DNA of 13,813 bases, from NCBI GenBank assembly GCA_011391285.1, contig JAABQU010000254.1, positions 1 through 13,813 on the forward strand. The letters are read 5' to 3'. The position numbers were made by a program, and so were the translations under genes. Below the pieces are notes generated by a model. The model saw only the letters and a program-made list of their open reading frames with translations, had not been told where the DNA came from and did no database searches. The DNA comes from Thiobacillus sp. GTDB lineage: Bacteria; Pseudomonadota; Gammaproteobacteria; Burkholderiales; Thiobacillaceae. Below, in pieces: positions 7,937 through 13,813 of the stretch. Numbering within the stretch: the first letter of the stretch is position 1; every line of letters begins with the position of its first letter.

Positions 7937-8742
7937 CCGATCACCTCGTTAATCGTCTTGGGCCCAGCGTTCGCCCCCTCGCCCGCTTGCGGGAAAGGGC
8001 CCTGCCCCGCCTGCTGCTGGCGGCTGCGAAGCTGCGCACGCATTTCCGGGCTGCCCTCGGCTTCGCGCGCCTCGGCCAGCACCTCCTGCCAGGTCATTGC
8101 ATGGCGCCGCAGGTAACGCCACCAGCGCCATCCCGCATCCAGCGCTGCCGCCAGCGCCAACGCCGCCGCCAGCGCCAGCATGCCACGCCCTACCCAGGCA
8201 GCCATCGCATTCAACGTCACGTTCACTTCGCTGCCGTTCATGCCTTGCAGATCCTGCCAACCACTTGCCAGCACCCAGCCAAGTGCTGCAGTGGCAAGTG
8301 CCAGCTTCAGCAATGCCAGCAATCCATCGAACAGGAAATCAGCCGAAAACAGCCTGGCAATGGGCTTGAAGGGATTGGCGCGCGACAGGTCGGCCTCGGT
8401 CACCCGGGGCGCGAACACCCAGCCCGACAGCAGCATCGGCGCCACCAGCGCAGCGACAAAGATAACCGCCAGAACGGGCAGCACCGCCCACAACGCAGAC
8501 TGTGCAGCTTCGAAGAAAACCGGAGAAAGCGGCTGTGCGGCGTGCATGAACGCCACCTCGGTCAGGGCCTGCAAGGCATTCAGCAGGCGTGGCGCCAGCC
8601 AGCCCAGCATGCCCAGCGCAGACAGCAGGACCACCCATCCCGTGAGTTCTGCGGAACGCGGCACATCGCCCGCGCTGCGCGCCTGTTGCAGGCGCTGCGG
8701 ACTCGCGGGTTCGGTGCGGGAAAGATCAGTCTCCTCGGCCAT
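7933..8742 (-). CDS. flhB: Flagellar export protein FlhB, truncated: lacks the autocleaving cytoplasmic domain
   Basis: FlhB is the export-gate protein whose cytoplasmic domain switches the secretion system from rod/hook to filament substrates after cleaving itself at NPTH. The N-terminus is typical (EETDLSRTEPASPQRLQQAR), and four membrane segments are visible at about 32-52, 84-108, 140-160 and 180-202. The segment DLSRANPFKPIARLFS (118-133) and the linker WQEVLAEAREAEGSPEMRAQLRSRQQQ (218-244) also match FlhB. Family members continue for another 100 or more residues including NPTH. Here homology stops at about residue 244 and is followed by a 25-residue tail, of which the first part (GPFPQAGEGANAG) is encoded by a GC-rich palindrome. 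The stop then overlaps the flhA ATG. No other frame continues the domain, and there is no room for it. Total length is 269 residues versus about 350-380. The start is ATG at 8742 with a weak Shine-Dalgarno sequence. Confidence 0.88.
   Translation of the reverse strand: MAEETDLSRTEPASPQRLQQARSAGDVPRSAELTGWVVLLSALGMLGWLAPRLLNALQALTEVAFMHAAQPLSPVFFEAAQSALWAVLPVLAVIFVAALVAPMLLSGWVFAPRVTEADLSRANPFKPIARLFSADFLFDGLLALLKLALATAALGWVLASGWQDLQGMNGSEVNVTLNAMAAWVGRGMLALAAALALAAALDAGWRWWRYLRRHAMTWQEVLAEAREAEGSPEMRAQLRSRQQQAGQGPFPQAGEGANAGPKTINEVIG
7976..7999. repeat. REP-like GC-rich palindrome inside the 3' end of flhB
   Basis: The plus strand reads CCCT-CG-CCCGC-TT-GCGGG-AA-AGGG: outer arms of 4 bases, a 2-base internal mismatch and inner arms of 5 bases around a TT loop. 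It resembles the CCCTCTCCCGC-type palindromes that are frequent between genes in many proteobacteria (recalled, not searched). Here it is translated as part of the abnormal FlhB tail. It lies exactly where the normal FlhB sequence ends, which suggests a role in the deletion or insertion event. Confidence 0.55.
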
Positions 8743-8950
8743 GCTCGTCTCGAATTTTCAGGGAGTCTAGCAGCCTGCCGGGGTTCAAGGAAATCGCTTG
8801 CCACTTCATGCGTTGCTGCATTTCCGGGGCTTTCAACACCAGCCTGAAGTCAGGAACCTGATCCGCCCTCTCTGAAGCGTCCCATTTGCCAAGCCATCAG
8901 ACATGGCAAGACCTGCCCTGCCTCGGGAATTTTCCGGGATAGCCGATATT

Positions 8951-8977
8951 TTGAACAAACAGGTACTAGGCTATACT
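8951..8977 (+). promoter_or_regulatory. Probable sigma-70 promoter of the outer-membrane barrel gene
   Basis: TTGAAC (8951-8956) and TATACT (8972-8977) resemble -35 and -10 boxes. The spacing is only 15 bases, shorter than the ideal 17, although the -10 box is good. Transcription would begin near 8984 and leave a leader of about 70 bases before the ATG at 9058. Confidence 0.45.
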
Positions 8978-9000
8978 CCGCCTCAGCTCAGAACCCGAGT

Positions 9001-9021
9001 TCAAGCCCGGCTCAAGACCGG
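9001..9021 (+). repeat. Tandem 10-base direct repeat in the leader of the barrel gene
   Basis: TCAAGCCCGG and TCAAGACCGG differ by one base and are 11 bases apart, about one helical turn. This could be an operator or an RNA-binding site in the 5' leader, or chance. Confidence 0.35.
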
Positions 9022-9057
9022 AAATGTAAAACAATCCACATCCACAGGAGGAGTTGC

Positions 9058-9621
9058 ATGAAAACCATCTATCTGGCCGCAGCCATGGCGTCCGCTTTGT
9101 CCCTGTCCAGCCCGGCTAGCGCAGGATTTTTCGATTTCACCCTGGCGCCCTTTGTCGGCGCGAGCGTGGGCCAGTCTTCTTTCGACATATCTTGCCCTGC
9201 TGGCAACAGCTGTGATGACACCGACACGGCCTGGAAGCTTTATGGCGGTCTCGAAGTCAACGAATACATCCAGATGGAATTCGGTTACGCCGATCTGGGC
9301 GAGGCCAAAATCAGTAATATTGCCACGGCCGAAGTCAATGGCATGACGATTCAGGCGATCGGCAATCTTGCGCTCAACCCCAGCTTTTCCCTGATTGGCC
9401 GGGGCGGCATGAACATTCTGAATCTCGAAGTCAACGCACCAGGCTATAATGAAGGTGATACTGACGTTGCCTGGTCACTGGGTCTGGGCGCGCAGTACAA
9501 TTTCACCAAGTCACTGGGACTGCGTGTCGAATGGGAGCGCTATTTCAAGGTCGGTGACGAGGACACCACGGGCGATGTAGACATCGACCTGCTGTCCGCC
9601 GGTCTGGTCTACAAGTTCTGA
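9058..9621 (+). CDS. Secreted outer-membrane beta-barrel protein (OmpA N-terminal-like)
   Basis: This is the only plus-strand gene. It encodes 187 residues with a clear signal peptide: MK, a hydrophobic core (IYLAAAMASALSL) and ASA at 20-22, so cleavage is expected before Gly23. The mature part of about 165 residues shows alternating strands such as LAPFVGASVGQSSF, WKLYGGLEVNEYIQMEFGYADLG, VAWSLGLGAQYNF and LGLRVEWERYF, and ends in LVYKF. A terminal phenylalanine is the usual assembly signal for outer-membrane barrels. The size fits an eight-stranded OmpA-type barrel without the peptidoglycan-binding domain. Two cysteines (46 and 52) lie in what should be the first surface loop and may form a disulphide. 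A strong Shine-Dalgarno sequence (AGGAGGAG) precedes the ATG. Its function is unknown; it may be a structural or stress-related porin-like protein. Confidence 0.85.
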   Translation: MKTIYLAAAMASALSLSSPASAGFFDFTLAPFVGASVGQSSFDISCPAGNSCDDTDTAWKLYGGLEVNEYIQMEFGYADLGEAKISNIATAEVNGMTIQAIGNLALNPSFSLIGRGGMNILNLEVNAPGYNEGDTDVAWSLGLGAQYNFTKSLGLRVEWERYFKVGDEDTTGDVDIDLLSAGLVYKF

Positions 9622-9640
9622 TTGATCCGTACCGATCAGC

Positions 9641-9678
9641 ACAACAACAAAGGGGGCCCAGGCCCCCTTTGTTGTTGT
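9641..9678. terminator. Bidirectional intrinsic terminator between the barrel gene and iscX
   Basis: Two perfectly complementary 18-base arms (9641-9658 and 9661-9678) surround a 2-base loop. The core is a run of G and C flanked by AAA/TTT and (CAA)n/(TTG)n on the outside. It lies 19 bases after the barrel gene stop and about 40 bases after the iscX stop, which converges from the other side. The symmetry should let it end transcription in both directions. Confidence 0.85.
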
Positions 9679-9717
9679 TGCTCGCCCAGGAATAAAGACG
9701 GTCGAGTTGTTGGCCTT

Positions 9718-9912
9718 TCAGCCCGCTTCGTCAATCCAGGCCATCTGGATCGCCTCGAGGATTTTCTCGCCCGAATGCTCCGGATCGTCGTCAAACTCGG
9801 GCAACTCCGTCACCCAGCGATGCAGGTCGGTAAAGCGAATGGTGCGCGGGTCGATTTCGGGGTGGGCTTCGGCGAGTTCGATTGCGATGTCCAGGGAATC
9901 AGTCCACTTCAT
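9718..9912 (-). CDS. iscX: Iron-sulfur assembly protein IscX
   Basis: IscX is a small acidic protein that binds IscS and iron and modulates Fe-S cluster assembly on IscU. At 64 residues it has the normal size. The match is strong through MKWTDSLDIAIELAEAHP, DPRTIRFTDLHRWV, FDDDPEHSGEKILEAI and the end WIDEA, all conserved in E. coli IscX. It is the last gene of the isc operon. Its ATG at 9912 is separated from the fdx stop by a single base (TGA-A-ATG), with AAGGA about 8 bases upstream inside fdx. Confidence 0.96.
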   Translation of the reverse strand: MKWTDSLDIAIELAEAHPEIDPRTIRFTDLHRWVTELPEFDDDPEHSGEKILEAIQMAWIDEAG

Positions 9913-9913
9913 T

Positions 9914-10252
9914 TCAATGTCCTTCTTTCACCATGTTGATGGTGTACTTGGGAATTTCGATCACCAGGTCGGCGCCATTGACGCGCGCCTGGCACGACAG
10001 CCTCGATTGCGGTTCCAGCCCCCAGGCCTTGTCGAGCAGATCATCCTCTTCTTCGGTCGAGGCTTCCAGCGAATTGAAGCCTTCGCGCACGATGACATGG
10101 CAGGTGGTGCAGGCGCAGGACTTCTCGCAGGCGTGCTCGATTTCGACGCCGTTGGCCAGCAGGGTGTCGCAGATGGTTTCGCCGGGTTTGGCATCGATCA
10201 CGGCACCTTCGGGGCAGAGTTCGACGTGGGGCAGTACGATGAGTTGGGGCAT
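9914..10252 (-). CDS. fdx: ISC-system [2Fe-2S] ferredoxin
   Basis: This adrenodoxin-type ferredoxin supplies electrons during Fe-S cluster assembly. It is 112 residues, the family norm. The cluster ligands are Cys42, Cys48 and Cys51 in ACEKSCACTTC and Cys87 in LSCQ, the same positions as in E. coli Fdx. HVIVREGFNSLEAS and EEDDLLDKAWGLEPQSRL also match. The ATG at 10252 has no visible Shine-Dalgarno sequence. It begins 14 bases after the stop of a small ORF that follows hscA, so reinitiation or coupling through that ORF is possible. Confidence 0.97.
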   Translation of the reverse strand: MPQLIVLPHVELCPEGAVIDAKPGETICDTLLANGVEIEHACEKSCACTTCHVIVREGFNSLEASTEEEDDLLDKAWGLEPQSRLSCQARVNGADLVIEIPKYTINMVKEGH

Positions 10253-10266
10253 GGCGTTGGGGTTGG

Positions 10267-10400
10267 TCAGGCAGCGTGGATGTGTGGGCTGGGCAATGCT
10301 TTTAACATACCGTCACGGAATAGCCTACGGTCGGTGAAGGCGGCTTCGCTACCGACCCGCAGGGTTTCGATGAAGTCGGCATTCACCATGGGTCGGGGCA

Positions 10401-10401
<1 letters not shown>
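10267..10401 (-). CDS. Unknown 44-residue ORF between hscA and fdx
   Basis: The hscA stop and an ATG overlap as TGATG, opening a frame of 44 codons (MPRPMVNADFIETLRVGSE... to ...SPHIHAA). A second in-frame ATG (residue 5) also exists. The first half has mostly GC-rich third positions like its neighbours, while the second half (RRLFRDGMLKAL) uses more A/T-ending codons. It ends 14 bases before fdx. I recognise no family, signal peptide or metal motif. It could be a real small protein of the ISC operon, a decayed gene remnant, or a translated spacer that couples fdx to hscA. Confidence 0.4.
10329..10357 (-). repeat. Bulged hairpin in the hscA-fdx spacer
   Basis: On the minus-strand RNA, GGUCGGU pairs with ACCGACC and encloses GAAG-CCGC-CUUC, with a 3-base AGC bulge on one side. 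This gives an 11-base-pair stem inside the 44-codon ORF. There is no U-run after it, so it is not a standard terminator. It might stabilise or process the mRNA between hscA and fdx. Confidence 0.4.
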
Positions 10402-12278
<1,877 letters not shown>

Positions 12279-12279
12279 A

Positions 12280-12807
12280 TCAAATTTCCAGTTCTTCGTA
12301 GACGTCGCCCGTTTCAGCGATCAGTTTGTCCATGAATCGCAGTTGGCGCACGGCTTCCCGGGCGCCTTCATAATCCTTCGCCACATCGATCAGCTCTGTG
12401 AGCTGAGCCTCGATGCGGCGGTACGCCGCGCGCAAGTCGTCGGACACGCTGTCGAGCGCCTCCATGCGCTTCCCGGCGCGCGCATCCTCGATGGCCTCGC
12501 GCCATTCCATCTGCTGCATCAGGAATGCCGGCGCCATTCTGGTGTTGTTGGCGTCGAGCGCGTCGATGCCCTGCAGCCGCAGCAGATACACGCCCCGACT
12601 CACCGGATGCTTGAGCGTCTGGTACGCCTCGTTCACCTGCGTCGCCCACTGCATCGCAAGCCGCTGCTCGGCTTCCGGCTGTGCAGCGAAACGGTCCGGA
12701 TGCACCGCGTTCTGCAAATCACGGTAGGCTGCGTCGAGCTGATCGCGGTCGATCGCATACGATTGCGGCAGGCCGAACAGCTCGAAGTGGGTTTGGGTGA
12801 AATCCAT
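12280..12807 (-). CDS. hscB: Fe-S assembly J-domain co-chaperone HscB
   Basis: HscB delivers IscU to HscA and stimulates its ATPase. From the ATG at 12807 it is 175 residues, close to the E. coli length of 171. The N-terminal J-domain starts [14 protein letters not shown] and holds the HPD motif at residues 36-38 (AVHPDRF). The C-terminal three-helix domain that binds IscU follows, with [22 protein letters not shown] and [10 protein letters not shown]. The frame stays open upstream to a GTG at 12855, but that extension (PPPESWPPSPWF...) is encoded by the repeat array and is not part of the family. No Shine-Dalgarno sequence precedes the ATG. Confidence 0.96.
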   Translation of the reverse strand: MDFTQTHFELFGLPQSYAIDRDQLDAAYRDLQNAVHPDRFAAQPEAEQRLAMQWATQVNEAYQTLKHPVSRGVYLLRLQGIDALDANNTRMAPAFLMQQMEWREAIEDARAGKRMEALDSVSDDLRAAYRRIEAQLTELIDVAKDYEGAREAVRQLRFMDKLIAETGDVYEELEI

Positions 12808-12811
12808 TGTT

Positions 12812-12922
12812 AGGAACCAGGGACTAGGGGGCCAGGATTCAGGGGGAGGCTTCACATTTTTAATGGGCGCGGCCAGAACCGCACCGCCCCTAGACCCTAA
12901 ATCCTGATTCCTGGCCCCTGCC
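12812..12922. repeat. Inverted array of degenerate 7-base repeats between iscA and hscB
   Basis: The 117-base spacer is built largely from 7-base units. The left arm (12812-12847) reads on the plus strand as AGGAACC, AGGGACT, AGGGGGCC (8 bases), AGGATTC, AGGGGGA. The right arm (12888-12922) reads CCCTAGA, CCCTAAA, TCCTGAT, TCCTGGC, CCCTGCC, which is the same kind of unit in the opposite orientation. The arms can pair over about 20 bases with a few mismatches and enclose a roughly 40-base non-repetitive middle. It may be a mobile or expanding intergenic repeat, or act as an RNA hairpin that lowers expression of hscBA relative to iscSUA. Confidence 0.6.
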
Positions 12923-12924
12923 GA

Positions 12925-13248
12925 TCAAACGTTGAACGACTCGCCACATCCGCACGCATTCTTCACGTTCGGATTGTTGAACTTGAAGCCTTCGTTCAGG
13001 CCTTCGCGGGCGTAATCCAGTTCGGTGCCATCGAGGTAAGCCAGGCTTTTCGGGTCGACATACACGGTGACGCCGTGGCTGGTGAAGACCTCGTCGCCCT
13101 CGGGAGCCTCGTCGGCAAACTCCAGCTTGTAGGCCATGCCGGAACAGCCGGTGGTGCGTACACCGAGACGGATGCCGACACCCTTGCCGCGCTTGGCAAG
13201 GTAGTTCGTGACGTGTTGTGCTGCGCGTTCGGAAAGCGTGACAGCCAT
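12925..13248 (-). CDS. iscA: Fe-S assembly A-type carrier IscA
   Basis: IscA is an A-type carrier that accepts iron or Fe-S clusters and passes them to apoproteins, notably [4Fe-4S] enzymes. It is 107 residues, the standard length. The three conserved cysteines are present: Cys35 in TTGCSGMAY, and Cys99 and Cys101 in [27 protein letters not shown] is the typical family ending. The ATG at 13248 lies 3 bases after the iscU stop, with AGGAG about 7 bases upstream (overlapping the iscU end). Downstream is the inverted heptamer repeat, then hscB. Confidence 0.97.
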   Translation of the reverse strand: MAVTLSERAAQHVTNYLAKRGKGVGIRLGVRTTGCSGMAYKLEFADEAPEGDEVFTSHGVTVYVDPKSLAYLDGTELDYAREGLNEGFKFNNPNVKNACGCGESFNV

Positions 13249-13251
13249 GAT

Positions 13252-13638
13252 TTACTCCTGACTATGCTTCTGCTTGTAGTCGGCGACCGCGGCCTTGATC
13301 GCGTCTTCCGCCAGGATCGAGCAGTGAATCTTCACCGGCGGCAGCGCGAGTTCCTCGGCGATCGCGGTGTTCTTGATTTCCATCGCCTGATCGAGGGTCT
13401 TGCCCTTGACCCATTCGGTTACCAGCGAACTGGATGCGATCGCCGAGCCGCAGCCGTAGGTCTTGAACTTGGCGTCTTCGATCAGGCCGTCCTTGCCGAC
13501 CTTGATCTGCAGCTTCATCACGTCGCCGCAGGCGGGCGCACCGACCATGCCGGTGCCCACATCCTCGTCATCCTTGGTGAAGGAACCCACGTTACGGGGG
13601 TTTTCGTAATGGTCGAGTACTTTTTCGCTGTAAGACAT
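13252..13638 (-). CDS. iscU: Fe-S cluster scaffold IscU
   Basis: IscU is the scaffold on which IscS-derived sulfur and iron are assembled into [2Fe-2S] clusters. It is 128 residues, as usual. Ligands Cys37 and Asp39 (GAPACGDVMKL), Cys63 (YGCGSAIASSS), and His105 and Cys106 are all present. LPPVK at 99-103 is the HscA-recognition motif. The N-terminus MSYSEKVLDHYENPRNVG is canonical. The ATG at 13638 has a strong AAGGAGA upstream and lies 16 bases after the iscS stop. Confidence 0.98.
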   Translation of the reverse strand: MSYSEKVLDHYENPRNVGSFTKDDEDVGTGMVGAPACGDVMKLQIKVGKDGLIEDAKFKTYGCGSAIASSSLVTEWVKGKTLDQAMEIKNTAIAEELALPPVKIHCSILAEDAIKAAVADYKQKHSQE

Positions 13639-13654
13639 GTGTGTTCTCCTTAAA

Positions 13655-13813
13655 TCAGTGAGCCGCCCACTGCACGGTATTCAGATCGACGCCTTCCTTG
13701 AACATTTCCCACAGCGGGGAAAGCTCGCGCAGCTTGCCGATCTTCTCGTGCAAGAGCTTGATGGCGTAATCGACTTCTTCCTCGGTGGTGAAGCGGCCGA
13801 TGGAGAAGCGGAT
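13655..13813 (-). CDS. iscS: Cysteine desulfurase IscS (partial, C-terminal 52 residues)
   Basis: Only the end of the gene is in the window; the start lies beyond the right edge. The 52 residues read [18 protein letters not shown], then [19 protein letters not shown] and LNTVQWAAH before the stop. This matches the C-terminus of IscS, the PLP enzyme that takes sulfur from cysteine as a persulfide and passes it to IscU. The active-site cysteine loop lies upstream and is not visible. It is the first isc gene seen; an iscR regulator may precede it outside the window. Confidence 0.96.
   Translation of the reverse strand: MRFSIGRFTTEEEVDYAIKLLHEKIGKLRELSPLWEMFKEGVDLNTVQWAAH

Larger units (their letters stand above)
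8743..9057. other. Divergent intergenic region between flhB and the outer-membrane barrel gene
   Basis: These 315 bases contain no convincing gene on either strand. The right half holds a promoter-like pair, a 10-base direct repeat and a strong Shine-Dalgarno sequence (AGGAGGAG, 9046-9053) for the plus-strand gene. Around 8886-8909 there is a small inverted repeat, TTGCCA and TGGCAA with a 12-base spacer. On the minus strand a flhB promoter is expected here. I looked for sigma-54 (GG-N10-GC), sigma-28 and sigma-70 patterns and found no convincing match; the closest, TTGAAC-13-TAGACT just upstream of flhB, has too short a spacer. Confidence 0.6.

Noticed and set aside
7933..8260. A frameshift restoring the missing FlhB domain
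   Set aside because: The other frames here read only glycine/alanine-rich shadows without NPTH, and just about 70 bases separate the end of FlhB homology from the flhA start, too few for the missing domain.
8743..8800. Sigma-54 or sigma-70 promoter for flhB
   Set aside because: No GG-N10-GC pair was found, and the best -35/-10 pair (TTGAAC/TAGACT) is separated by only 13 bases, so no promoter was called.
12808..12855. N-terminal extension of HscB from a GTG at 12855
   Set aside because: The added residues are proline/tryptophan-rich and encoded by the heptamer repeat; HscB proteins begin at MDFTQTHF.
12812..12922. CRISPR array
   Set aside because: The units are 7 bases long with no unique spacers and lie in two opposite orientations; this is a heptamer repeat, not a CRISPR.

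Overview
The window looks like chromosomal DNA from a GC-rich, motile, respiring betaproteobacterium. The evidence is a complete-style ISC cluster ending in iscX, a betaproteobacterial-type SdhC N-terminus, the polar-flagellum gene order flhB-flhA-flhF-flhG-fliA, and a small OmpA-like outer-membrane barrel. A Thiobacillus-like or Nitrosomonadales relative fits, but the genus is a guess. Every gene except one (the outer-membrane barrel, 9058-9621) is read from the minus strand. No tRNA, rRNA, CRISPR array, transposase or phage gene was seen.

Layout from left to right: (1) 1-1958, succinate dehydrogenase sdhC-sdhD-sdhA with ATGA stop/start overlaps; sdhA runs off the left edge. (2) 1989-3251, a short-form malic enzyme with an unusual basic C-terminal tail. 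(3) 3332-8742, a flagellar operon transcribed flhB, flhA, flhF, flhG, fliA. FlhA and FliA look normal. FlhB stops before its autocleaving cytoplasmic domain. The FlhG-position protein has lost its P-loop but kept the N-terminal motif that activates FlhF. FlhF has several non-consensus residues in its GTPase motifs. (4) 8743-9057, a 315-base divergent intergenic region with a promoter for the plus-strand barrel gene. (5) 9058-9621, a secreted outer-membrane barrel protein ended by a very strong palindromic terminator shared with the converging isc operon. (6) 9718-13813, iron-sulfur assembly genes transcribed iscS (partial), iscU, iscA, hscB, hscA, a 44-residue unknown ORF, fdx, iscX.

Functionally, the ISC genes build the Fe-S clusters that the SDH complex needs, and malic enzyme supplies pyruvate and reducing power from malate downstream of SDH. 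The flagellar block encodes export-gate parts (FlhA, FlhB), the placement and number system (FlhF, FlhG) and the late-gene sigma factor (FliA).

The best candidates for something new are the linked changes in the flagellar operon (truncated FlhB with a repeat-derived tail, ATPase-dead FlhG, drifted FlhF), the small ORF between hscA and fdx, and an inverted array of 7-base repeats between iscA and hscB. All other assignments are well-known families recognised from motifs read by eye; no database search was possible.
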